Shown here in pieces: positions 1 to 6,438 of a DNA stretch of 20,735 nt. The notes under the pieces were generated by a model. It had not been told where the DNA came from and searched no databases. It was given only the letters and a program-made list of their open reading frames with translations. The stretch is from Candidatus Heimdallarchaeota archaeon. GTDB lineage: Archaea > Asgardarchaeota > Heimdallarchaeia > Heimdallarchaeales > Heimdallarchaeaceae. A program made the translations under genes and the position numbers. The DNA lies in assembly GCA_023135215.1 (NCBI GenBank), contig JAGLTP010000562.1, positions 1 through 20,735 of the forward strand, given 5' to 3'. The first letter of the stretch is position 1. Each line of letters begins with the position of its first letter.

Positions 1-569
1 CTGGCAATAAATTTTGCAGTTGCTTTTAGCTTTGGAATAAGAATATAGTTCAGAGCATTAACTCTTCTTTTTGTCTTATTAATTTCCAATGCAAGTTTCT
101 CAAGTAGTGTCATTTTTTCTGCTATAATCATTAAAGTCTTCAAAGATTTTCGGAAGAAAACTATAGCTCTATCAAGTTGAGCACTTGAGCTGGTTAAACC
201 ATAAAATACCTCCTCACCATCTTTCTGAATTTCATCTACGACAAAACGTGGGGATCTTACACCCATTATGCTTATAGTTTGTGTTTTGATTTCCAAAACA
301 GCAGGAGCATATAATGCTAAATCTCTTATTCTATCTGGACCTAGAATCATCTCCGCTTTAGCTAAGGATTGATAAGCGATTAATAGTTCTTCTTCTACTT
401 GTTTTCTAGCTTGGCGAACCTCATCCTTAATTGCATATAACTCAATTACTAATGCATCCATTTTCTCTTTTAGAAGATCATGGCCTTTCTGAGCTAATCG
501 TATTCTAGCTCTAGTATTGAGTAGTTCCATTCTTGTTGCACTTATTGTGCCGAATTCAGGTGTCGCCAT
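1..569 (-). CDS. atpD: A-type ATP synthase subunit D, 3' end beyond the window
   Basis: Subunit D forms the central rotor stalk of the A/V-type ATPase, linking the catalytic A3B3 head to the membrane rotor. I translated this frame by hand from an ATG at 567-569. It begins MATPEFGTISATRMELL and stays open to position 1, giving about 189 residues of a family usually near 200-220. The N-terminal helix is rich in Arg, Lys and Leu (RIRLAQKGHDLLKEK). The last visible part, residues about 166-187, reads NKTKRRVNALNYILIPKLKA, which is the hallmark C-terminal coiled-coil segment of the family. The C-terminal end and stop lie left of the window. A TATA-like box centred 27 bp upstream of the ATG suggests an almost leaderless mRNA. 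The gene is divergent from csl4. Identification is firm; only the terminus is missing. Confidence 0.93.
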   Translation of the reverse strand, partial: MATPEFGTISATRMELLNTRARIRLAQKGHDLLKEKMDALVIELYAIKDEVRQARKQVEEELLIAYQSLAKAEMILGPDRIRDLALYAPAVLEIKTQTISIMGVRSPRFVVDEIQKDGEEVFYGLTSSSAQLDRAIVFFRKSLKTLMIIAEKMTLLEKLALEINKTKRRVNALNYILIPKLKATAKFIA

Positions 570-590
570 TATCGTGGAGTTTGAAAGTCA

Positions 591-600
591 TAATATATAG
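591..600 (-). promoter_or_regulatory. TATA box of atpD
   Basis: On the minus strand this reads CTATATATTA, centred about 27 bp before the atpD ATG. That is the usual archaeal TATA-to-start-site distance, so transcription probably begins at or next to the start codon. The call rests on sequence and spacing only. Confidence 0.5.
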
Positions 601-640
601 TTTTTGATAAGTAGAAGACAACCTTGTGATGAATGGAAAG

Positions 641-650
641 GTATTTTATA
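641..650 (+). promoter_or_regulatory. TATA-like box of csl4
   Basis: GTATTTTATA lies 44-53 bp before the csl4 ATG at 694. With normal archaeal spacing, transcription would start near 670, leaving a leader of about 20-25 nt. It sits back to back with the atpD TATA box in the 124-bp divergent spacer. Confidence 0.4.
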
Positions 651-693
651 GAATTATCATACCCTCATCAAAATAAGAAAAATGTGACGCTGA

Positions 694-1296
694 ATGAAAA
701 GCGAAATTTATGATAGAACAAAAGATTCCAAAGAAATGGTTTTTCCAGGAACTCGCCTAGCTGTTACTGAAGAGTTCATGGGTGGTCTTGGTACTTATTC
801 AACAGAAAATTACATCTTCGCTTCAGTTACAGGACATGTAGTCATAAATTTGGAACACCATGAAATTTCAGTGATGCCTAAAGCTAAAATAACACCCGTT
901 CCTAAGATAGGAGATATTTTCATAGGCGGTGTGGTCAATTTATCACGTCAGATGGCAACAATAGCTGTTGGTGTTATTAATAACGTTGAAATTTATCCAA
1001 CATACACTTTAATTTTACATGTATCTCAAGTTTCTAGGGAATATATAGAAACAGCTGACGAGGTATTAAGATACGGAGATGCTGTTCGAGGGAAGATTCT
1101 GGATGCAAAGACTATACCTTTACAAGGCTCTTTAATTGGATCACAATTGGGGGTTATATTCGCGTTTTGTTCTTTATGCGGCACAAGATTAAATAAGATA
1201 GGTCGAGACAAATTAAAGTGTCCCGAATGTTCAAACATTGAGAAAAGGAAAACTACCATTGATTATGGAAGCGGAGATTTAGCTTTCAAATTATAA
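694..1296 (+). CDS. csl4: Exosome cap subunit Csl4
   Basis: Csl4 is an RNA-binding cap subunit of the archaeal exosome, which degrades or tails RNA 3'-to-5' through the Rrp41/Rrp42 ring. The protein has 200 residues, typical of archaeal Csl4. The N-terminal domain (about 1-65) holds the PGTRLAVTEEF segment seen in the family. The S1-type OB fold covers about 70-145, from PKIGDIFIGGVV through LRYGDAVRGKILDA. The C-terminal zinc ribbon has C159, C162, C176 and C179. It is the first gene of a plus-strand cluster with a DUF2067-like gene and rpoL, a neighbourhood I know from other archaea. The ATG at 694 places the N-terminal domain at normal length. All four zinc ligands are present. Confidence 0.92.
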   Translation: MKSEIYDRTKDSKEMVFPGTRLAVTEEFMGGLGTYSTENYIFASVTGHVVINLEHHEISVMPKAKITPVPKIGDIFIGGVVNLSRQMATIAVGVINNVEIYPTYTLILHVSQVSREYIETADEVLRYGDAVRGKILDAKTIPLQGSLIGSQLGVIFAFCSLCGTRLNKIGRDKLKCPECSNIEKRKTTIDYGSGDLAFKL

Positions 1297-1316
1297 ATCA
1301 ATAATGAAGATGAAGG

Positions 1317-2015
1317 GTGAGTTTTTTGGCAAAAGCAACAATCAAAGAGATCCACATTAATTTTCCTCATAAAAAACATCTTGAACACTTTATAGAAGTG
1401 TTATCAACAGCTCTAAAATATGTAGAATTTACACTTACATATAAGCAAGGTGTCCTTAAAATTAAAATTCAAGGAGAGAGAGACGTGGTAATTGAATCTG
1501 TAAATATAGCAAAATCTGCTGGTAAAATGTTTGTTGGATCTATGACTCCTAACAAAGACGGTTTTTATGCGCATCATCTTCGCTTAATACAACAGATAAG
1601 CACTAAGATTATTTCTATTGATAGTATTAGTTCTGCTCTAAATCACTCTGGAAGCGAATCCTTTGTTAATGGGCAAGAGCTAATTACAAAAGCCAGTATG
1701 CAAGAAGTTCAACACATTCTATCTGAACTATATGATTTAATTCAAGAGTTTCCAAGGTCAATTCGAACTCAAACAATGAAAAAAGTGCTTCTGTCCATAA
1801 ACTATGTTACTGCTTATCCAACTGAATTCATTATTGATAAAGGATTGTCGCTTGGTTACTTCAAACGTCAAAATGAATCTATAATTGTAAAGGAAGCACC
1901 AGATAAATGTATAGAGGAACTAATTACGAAATTATCTGAGGATAAAACAAAGAAAGAACTAAATCAATATATTAAAGAGCAAAATTCATCAAGTAGAATA
2001 TATATTCGAGATTAA
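1317..2015 (+). CDS. DUF2067-like archaeal protein of unknown function
   Basis: The function is unknown. The 232-residue protein starts at a GTG 20 nt after the csl4 stop and is followed by rpoL. From position and general character I assign it to DUF2067, an archaeal family I recall lying between csl4 and rpoL; this rests on context more than on a residue signature. The first half is mixed alpha/beta with an early lysine- and histidine-rich stretch (HINFPHKKHLEHFIEVL). The middle is mainly helical (about 125-160). The C-terminus is charged and ends SSRIYIRD. No membrane segment, signal peptide or cysteine cluster is visible. Its company suggests a role near RNA decay or transcription, which is inference only. 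Confidence 0.6.
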   Translation: MSFLAKATIKEIHINFPHKKHLEHFIEVLSTALKYVEFTLTYKQGVLKIKIQGERDVVIESVNIAKSAGKMFVGSMTPNKDGFYAHHLRLIQQISTKIISIDSISSALNHSGSESFVNGQELITKASMQEVQHILSELYDLIQEFPRSIRTQTMKKVLLSINYVTAYPTEFIIDKGLSLGYFKRQNESIIVKEAPDKCIEELITKLSEDKTKKELNQYIKEQNSSSRIYIRD

Positions 2016-2040
2016 AGTAATAAATCTCATAACTAAAAAA

Positions 2041-2073
2041 ATATATAAATTCGATAGAAAAAAGTCAGCGAGG
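2041..2073 (+). promoter_or_regulatory. rpoL promoter and Shine-Dalgarno site
   Basis: ATATATAA (2041-2048) is a good archaeal TATA box about 36 bp before the rpoL ATG. GAGG at 2070-2073 is a Shine-Dalgarno match 7 nt before the ATG. The predicted start site falls close to the GAGG, so the leader must be very short. This suggests rpoL has its own promoter inside the csl4 cluster. Confidence 0.5.
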
Positions 2074-2080
2074 CAAGAAG

Positions 2081-2365
2081 ATGCAGATAAAAGTTCTGAA
2101 AAAGGATAAAGGATATGTAAAACTGAATATAAAACAAACTGACCCTCATACATTATTCAATCTTTTAAGAGAAGAGTTATTGAAAGATAATGCAGTCGAT
2201 TTTGCAGGATATTGGAGAGATGAATCTTTTTACGAATCAGTTGTTTTTCAAGTTAAGATGAAGAAAAAAACTTCAGATCCTATTCCAGCAATTCATAGTG
2301 CTTTGGACAGGTTAAAAAAACAAACAAATGACTTTATTAAAGCCTGTAAAGAAAAAATCGAATAA
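2081..2365 (+). CDS. rpoL: DNA-directed RNA polymerase subunit L (Rpb11 homologue)
   Basis: Subunit L pairs with subunit D to form the assembly platform of archaeal RNA polymerase, equivalent to Rpb11/Rpb3 or the bacterial alpha dimer. The 94-residue length is normal. The family core is visible: the DPHTLFNLLREELL helix (about 21-34), then DNAVDFAGYWRDESFYESVV (about 36-55), which corresponds to the usual V-x-F-A-x-Y segment, and a C-terminal helix with ALDRLKKQTNDFIKACKEKI. A GAGG site 7 nt upstream supports the start. The RNase III-like reading frame downstream overlaps its end if the upstream ATG of that gene is used. Confidence 0.93.
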   Translation: MQIKVLKKDKGYVKLNIKQTDPHTLFNLLREELLKDNAVDFAGYWRDESFYESVVFQVKMKKKTSDPIPAIHSALDRLKKQTNDFIKACKEKIE

Positions 2366-2810
2366 GAGAGGATGGAGTCTTTTGGACACATCTTTCATTA
2401 ATACCTTAAAATTCGAGGAAATATTTTCAACCAATGATTTTGCTAAATTTGGTGATTCAGTTGTTAATTTTATCTACAATGCTTCAATATTTGAAGCTAA
2501 ATCAAGACTACAAGGAGTAAAAGTCTGGGATTCTTGCCTTGCTGAAGCATGCAAGAAATCTCCTTTGAGGAGTTATATTGGAAGCAAGAAGAATAAAGGT
2601 GAACTAGGGGATGCTGTCGAAGCTTTCATTGGTTATGTCTATTTAGCGCATAAATTTTCAATAAACCAAATGATTGATATTTTAACCCAATACTTAAAAT
2701 ATAGAAGCAATCAAGACGAAAAAAACGAACAAGAGTTGTGTTCTGCTGCTTTCATTCATCTAGTTAATCATTTATGTGATAAATTAGGTATAGTAGATAA
2801 AATTTTGTAA
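2328..2810 (+). CDS. Archaeal RNase III-like protein (PF11469-type)
   Basis: This resembles the compact archaeal RNase III family without a dsRNA-binding domain. Two signature segments stand out: FGDSVVNF (41-48), the counterpart of the bacterial LEFLGDS motif, and GELGDAVEAFIGYVYL (91-106), the counterpart of the second acidic motif. D43, D95 and E98 match three of the four metal-binding acids of RNase III. The fourth, E41 in E. coli, corresponds to A39 here, so cleavage chemistry may differ. The ATG at 2328 overlaps rpoL by 38 nt. A TTG at 2382 is a possible later start, preceded by AGAGGATGGA, and would lose little of the fold. Expected role is double-stranded RNA processing, untested for this branch. 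Confidence 0.7.
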   Translation: MTLLKPVKKKSNKRGWSLLDTSFINTLKFEEIFSTNDFAKFGDSVVNFIYNASIFEAKSRLQGVKVWDSCLAEACKKSPLRSYIGSKKNKGELGDAVEAFIGYVYLAHKFSINQMIDILTQYLKYRSNQDEKNEQELCSAAFIHLVNHLCDKLGIVDKIL

Positions 2811-2826
2811 ATACGGATTTCGGTTT

Positions 2827-3408
2827 TTATATCACATAGTTCTTAAAACTCTGTCCAATCATATCTGCTATTCTTAATCCTTCAGGAATTGAACTGGAAT
2901 AAGTAGTGAATTGAAGTAGTTCTTTAACTTCTTTCTCATCTTTAAACCCGATATGTTGAACATACATTTTGCAGATCCTACTCATTTGATTCTTAAATTC
3001 CATTTTTTGCAAAGGGGGATTGAGTTTTAAAACTTCATAACGTTCTTCCCAATCTGCTAAGTGAGATAAAGCACCTTTAACCTCTTTTTCATTTGGAAGC
3101 TGGGATAATATAGTTATCACTGGGATTGAAGTGCTTTCATATAATTTCTTCAAATCAATTATATTAAAGGCAGCAATGGTTGAGCTTCCAAGAACTATAG
3201 CTTTTAGTTGATCTCTGAATTTGCTTTCGATTATCATCTTGCTTATCTTCTCTGTTGCATCTAATCCATCAACTATAACAGTTGTGCGAAGTATCCCCTC
3301 TACCAGATTATATCCTCTCGTTATCACTCCAAAAACAAAAGTATTCTTTGAGCTTTCTCTTTGAAAAGCTGCATCATCAATACCAATTGTACGTATATCT
3401 TTTTTCAC
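2827..3408 (-). CDS. DUF99 family protein, endonuclease V-like fold
   Basis: The 193-residue length and the opening IRTIGIDDAAF match DUF99 (PF01949), an archaeal family related in fold to endonuclease V. Further matches are the FVFGVITRGYNLVEGIL segment, the KAIVLGSSTIAAFNIIDL segment (about 69-86), where the family usually has a G-G-x-x-x-A/G-F-N motif, and the C-terminal IPEGLRIADMIGQ. The acidic pair D11-D12 would be the catalytic candidate by analogy. The start is a GTG at 3406-3408, only 27 bp from the centre of a TATA box shared with aIF2-alpha. It converges with the RNase III-like gene across 16 bp. The biochemical role of the family is not settled. Confidence 0.82.
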   Translation of the reverse strand: MKKDIRTIGIDDAAFQRESSKNTFVFGVITRGYNLVEGILRTTVIVDGLDATEKISKMIIESKFRDQLKAIVLGSSTIAAFNIIDLKKLYESTSIPVITILSQLPNEKEVKGALSHLADWEERYEVLKLNPPLQKMEFKNQMSRICKMYVQHIGFKDEKEVKELLQFTTYSSSIPEGLRIADMIGQSFKNYVI

Positions 3409-3428
3409 AAATAAGTTAAGGTTAATTA

Positions 3429-3440
3429 AGTTTTTAAATA
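3429..3440. promoter_or_regulatory. Shared TATA core of the DUF99 and aIF2-alpha promoters
   Basis: The 12 bases AGTTTTTAAATA contain a symmetric TTTAAA (3433-3438) and read as an acceptable TATA box on both strands. Its centre is about 27 bp from the DUF99 GTG (3408) and 32 bp from the likely aIF2-alpha ATG (3468). No other box fits in the gap, so one element probably drives both genes. Confidence 0.5.
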
Positions 3441-3467
3441 TGGGGAATACAAAGAGTAATGATTTTA

Positions 3468-4256
3468 ATGAGTAGAAGAAACCTTCCGGAAAAAGGTGCT
3501 TTGGTAATGGGTACTGTAAAAAGCATCTTCGATCATGGTGTCTACGTTGATCTAGATGAATATGATGATCTCCAGGCTTACTGTCATGTTTCAGAAGTCA
3601 GTTCCACTTGGGTAAGAAACATTAGAAATGTTATGAGGTTGGGGAAGAAGGTTGTAGGACGTGTAATGAGGGTAAAAGAAAATCAAATTGATATTAGTAT
3701 TAAGCGAGTTTCTGATGAACTAAAACGAACCAAAGTTGAAGAGTGGAAACATTACAAAACCGCAATTACATTTCTAGAAATGGCAGCAAAACAAAGAAAA
3801 ATAGACTTAGAAATAGCCCGTACAGAAGTAGAAGATGCAAGCGATGAATACTATGGCAGTTTATTTCATGCGTTTGAGGAATCACTTTTCAAGGGGGAGA
3901 GCGTTTTTACAGATGCTGGAATATCCGAAGAATGGGCAAAGGTTCTTACAGATATTGCTAGAAAGAATCTTACCATTCCTAAAGTTACAATTACTAGAGA
4001 TGTGGAAATCATTTGTTGGGAAGGGGATGGCATCAATACGATAAAGAAAGCATTAAAAGATGCTCTTAAAGCAAGAGAAGAAATAGATGTAGGAGAAAAA
4101 GAACTAAATCTTGAATTGTTTGCAAGAGGGTCTCCTGTTTATAGGTTTATGATATCTGCTAGAGATTATCAACTAGCTGAACAATTAATGTCACTAGCTT
4201 ATGAGTATATAGAAAAATCTCTCTCTAATCATAATGCATCCGTTAAGATGTTATAG
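3468..4256 (+). CDS. Translation initiation factor aIF2 subunit alpha
   Basis: This is the alpha subunit of aIF2, the heterotrimer that delivers Met-tRNAi to the small subunit. It has an S1-like OB domain (GALVMGTVKSIFDHGVYVDL onward, to about residue 85), a helical domain to about 175, and a C-terminal alpha/beta domain (VTITRDVEIICWEGDGINTI onward) that contacts aIF2-gamma. The loop holding Ser51 in eukaryotic eIF2-alpha reads SEVSSTWVRNIRNV here. I chose the ATG at 3468 (MSRRNLPEKGALV) because homologues start there and the promoter spacing gives a short leader; an in-frame ATG at 3459 adds only MIL. nop10 follows 21 nt downstream, a classic archaeal pair. Confidence 0.95.
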   Translation: MSRRNLPEKGALVMGTVKSIFDHGVYVDLDEYDDLQAYCHVSEVSSTWVRNIRNVMRLGKKVVGRVMRVKENQIDISIKRVSDELKRTKVEEWKHYKTAITFLEMAAKQRKIDLEIARTEVEDASDEYYGSLFHAFEESLFKGESVFTDAGISEEWAKVLTDIARKNLTIPKVTITRDVEIICWEGDGINTIKKALKDALKAREEIDVGEKELNLELFARGSPVYRFMISARDYQLAEQLMSLAYEYIEKSLSNHNASVKML

Positions 4257-4277
4257 ACAATATTACGTGAAAGAAAA

Positions 4278-4451
4278 ATGACAAAATCAATTTTAAGATG
4301 TATTGAATGTAAAAAATACACTTTGGAAAGCACAAAATGTTCCTCTTGTGGAGGAAGAGTAATCTCTCCTCAACCAGCTAGATTTTCTTTAGAGAAAGAG
4401 AGAAAATATTCCAAATATAGAAGAAAGTTGATGAAAGAACAACGGAAATGA
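4278..4451 (+). CDS. nop10: H/ACA RNP protein Nop10
   Basis: This is a 57-residue reading frame that I translated by hand. Nop10 is a core subunit of H/ACA small RNPs and bridges Cbf5 and the guide RNA during rRNA pseudouridylation. The sequence opens MTKSILRCIECKKYTL. The zinc ribbon has C8, C11, C21 and C24 (CIEC and CSSC). Next comes the segment PQPARFSLEKERKYSKYRRK, the linker and helix that contact Cbf5; archaeal Nop10 usually reads P-x-P-A-R-F-S-P-x-D-x-Y-x-x-Y-R. Its position directly after aIF2-alpha is conserved in archaea. It ends in TGA and converges with the METTL5-like gene across 18 bp. Confidence 0.93.
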   Translation: MTKSILRCIECKKYTLESTKCSSCGGRVISPQPARFSLEKERKYSKYRRKLMKEQRK

Positions 4452-4469
4452 ATTTGCTGTTCGTAGACC

Positions 4470-5069
4470 TTAAGCACTACGCAAAATAGCTATTTTGATG
4501 ATATGATGTTTTTTCTTATGGAAGGAATACGTTCTTGGTATTTCGAATTCAGCAGTTATTACTTCTTTAACCTCTTTGTTATGTTTTTGAATAAAATTGG
4601 TTAAGAATTCGATATTTTTTTGTTGGTATAAGTGGATGGAATAACAAGTTTTTGAGTTTTTAAGAGCTGATAGTAGAAATATCTGATCCTTATGAGCTCC
4701 TTGAATACCAAATGGACTATTCATTAAAATTGTATCAACTTTTGTTTTAGTCTCTCTCACATCTTTACAAAGAAAGGTTATATCTACTCCAGAAATTTCT
4801 GCATTTTTTTCAGCAATTTCCAAAGCTTCTTTATCTATTTCAATTCCGATAACCTTAGATCCACCCAAAAGCGCAGCAGATATTGCAAATAATCCAGTGC
4901 CACAACAGAAATCTGCAACCGACTTATTTTCAATATCTCCTAATTGAAAAGCTCTCCAAGCAATCATGGCTACTAAACGTGGGGGGGTTTGGTATTGTTC
5001 CAATTGAACTTTAGGATTTTCGAAATTATGAAGTTTTGAGAGCTTAATTTCCAATTCTTTCTGCTTCAT
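4470..5069 (-). CDS. METTL5-like N6-adenine rRNA methyltransferase
   Basis: The protein aligns along its length with human METTL5, which makes m6A at A1832 of 18S rRNA near the decoding centre. Shared features are the N-terminal QLEQYQTPPRLVAMIAW segment (22-38; LEQYPTRPHIAARML in METTL5), IENKSVADFCCGTGLFAISAALLGG (46-70, SAM motif I), IGIEIDKEALEIAEKNA (74-90), and a C-terminal YSFHKKKHH that matches YKFHKKKSV. The catalytic NPPF tetrad reads NSPF (117-120). It is the last gene of the L21e operon, 9 nt after the TrmJ-like gene. The substrate is inferred to be 16S rRNA from orthology. METTL5 needs TRMT112 in humans; no such gene is in the window. Confidence 0.85.
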   Translation of the reverse strand: MKQKELEIKLSKLHNFENPKVQLEQYQTPPRLVAMIAWRAFQLGDIENKSVADFCCGTGLFAISAALLGGSKVIGIEIDKEALEIAEKNAEISGVDITFLCKDVRETKTKVDTILMNSPFGIQGAHKDQIFLLSALKNSKTCYSIHLYQQKNIEFLTNFIQKHNKEVKEVITAEFEIPRTYSFHKKKHHIIKIAILRSA

Positions 5070-5078
5070 ATTAATACA

Positions 5079-5825
5079 CTATTCTTGGGTAGATAATTGA
5101 TTGGAAATTGTTCTAAAAATTCCAATCAAAGCATGAATCTCTTCCTTATTTGTAAAACTTCTGTTGACAATATTTCTAAATGTGTGCTGTATTACGGGTT
5201 TTCTATATTCTTCATAAGGCAAAATATCAGTTATTTGAGTGAATTTATCGAAAAGAACTTCTCTCTCTTTGTAGGTAGAGGTTTGTTTTTCAGCAATCTG
5301 TAATTCCAATTCTAAAGATGCTTTCCAAATTTCATAGACAATAATACCTACAGCATGAGAGATATTAAGCACCTTGTGTTTTCCTGGAACTGGGATCATC
5401 ACTAGAAAATCACACATCCGCAACTCTTCATTGGTTAATCCCTTATCTTCTCTTCCAAAAACTATCCCGAAATTGCCTTCATTCAAAATAATATTCTTAC
5501 TTAGATGCCAAGGGAAAATTGGTTGTCTCAAGACGTTATAGGAGCTTCCTGCTTTAGCTGATGTACCAATCAAAAAATCATAATCTTCTCTAATTTCATC
5601 AATTGAAGACAAGACTTTTGCATTGGTTAGATAATTTCCTGAATGTTTTGCTCTAGCTTTTGCCTCATCTGAAAGGTGATCTACTTGAGGTGATACTATT
5701 ACTAGATTATTAACGTCGAAATTGTTACATATTCTTGCAATAGCTCCTATATTACCCGCAATTTTAGGCTCTAATATAATAACATCATAATTGATTTCTA
5801 TCTTCTTTTCAAGCATCTGCATCAC
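5079..5825 (-). CDS. trmJ: SPOUT RNA 2'-O-methyltransferase, TrmJ-like
   Basis: This is a SpoU-class SPOUT methyltransferase of the TrmJ group, which methylates the 2'-OH of tRNA nucleotide 32. The three class motifs are present: motif 1 in PKIAGNIGAIARICNNF (about 20-36), motif 2 in IVFGREDKGLTNEEL (about 121-135), and the knot motif 3 with IPVPGKHKVLNISHAVGIIV. A helical C-terminal extension of about 75 residues (KQTSTYKEREVLFDKF onward) matches the TrmJ dimer extension. GTG at 5825 and ATGs at 5822 and 5816 are all possible starts inside the end of the preceding gene; I list the longest. The overlap implies translational coupling. The exact tRNA target cannot be read from sequence. Confidence 0.82.
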   Translation of the reverse strand: MMQMLEKKIEINYDVIILEPKIAGNIGAIARICNNFDVNNLVIVSPQVDHLSDEAKARAKHSGNYLTNAKVLSSIDEIREDYDFLIGTSAKAGSSYNVLRQPIFPWHLSKNIILNEGNFGIVFGREDKGLTNEELRMCDFLVMIPVPGKHKVLNISHAVGIIVYEIWKASLELELQIAEKQTSTYKEREVLFDKFTQITDILPYEEYRKPVIQHTFRNIVNRSFTNKEEIHALIGIFRTISNQLSTQE

Positions 5826-6438
5826 TAAGTTCTGATTTAACTAAATATAACTTTTCGAAGAACATGTTAATTTCATCTATGATTTGCACAGAAAATCCTT
5901 TATCTCCCATTTTGTGTAATTCGTCTTTACTCCACGCTAGAGAAGAGAACAAAGTGTAGAAACTCGTCTTAATTCTATTCTGCTTAAGATATTTGAATAA
6001 TTCATAGACTTCTTCATAACCTTTCTTTCCTCCAATCAGCATTTTCTTATCTTCTATTGAAAATAAATCTGTTTCTTCATCTGATGGAAGATAAGGTGGG
6101 TTCCAGACAATAATATCTGGACAAAACTGTCTTAACGCTTGCATTTTATCCATGCAGACAACGTCTATCTGCTTTTCTAAGTGGTTAAATCTGGAATTCT
6201 TTTTTATTGCTTTTGCAGAACTCAAAGATATATCAGTTATTAGACATCTGAGTTTTGGATTTCTATGAGCTAAAACAATAGAAATGATGCCACTTCCGCC
6301 ACCAATTTCGAGCAAAAATCTATAGTTTTCTATAACCTCGATTGAATTTAGAATTAAAAAAGTATCCTCTTCTGGAAAATATACATCTTCAGGAATTTCC
6401 AGTTCTATCTCGTATTTAGGGAAAATATATCTGGCCAC
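5809..6438 (-). CDS. HemK2/Mtq2-like protein glutamine methyltransferase
   Basis: Class I SAM methyltransferase of the HemK2/N6AMT1/Mtq2 type, which methylates the glutamine of the GGQ motif in class I release factors. It is 209 residues, the short form without the bacterial PrmC N-terminal domain. Diagnostic segments are EDVYFPEEDTFLI (17-29), the SAM motif LLEIGGGSGIISI (42-54), and the NPPY tetrad in VWNPPYLPSDEE (111-122). The start is a GTG at 6436-6438 with GAGGA a few nt upstream, inside the last 34 nt of ksgA, so translation is probably coupled. The likely substrate, aRF1 with an intact GGQ, is encoded at 15645-16919. Eukaryotic and haloarchaeal relatives work with Trm112, which is not encoded here. 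Confidence 0.85.
   Translation of the reverse strand: MARYIFPKYEIELEIPEDVYFPEEDTFLILNSIEVIENYRFLLEIGGGSGIISIVLAHRNPKLRCLITDISLSSAKAIKKNSRFNHLEKQIDVVCMDKMQALRQFCPDIIVWNPPYLPSDEETDLFSIEDKKMLIGGKKGYEEVYELFKYLKQNRIKTSFYTLFSSLAWSKDELHKMGDKGFSVQIIDEINMFFEKLYLVKSELSDADA

Noticed and set aside
3835..4044. A 69-residue frame inside aIF2-alpha.
   Set aside because: It is out of frame within a conserved gene and its translation resembles no protein.
5809..6438. Reading the HemK2-like gene as an rRNA or DNA adenine methyltransferase because of NPPY.
   Set aside because: The EDVYFPEEDTFLI segment, short length and NPPYLP context fit the Mtq2/N6AMT1 branch better than adenine methyltransferases, although NPPY alone cannot decide it.
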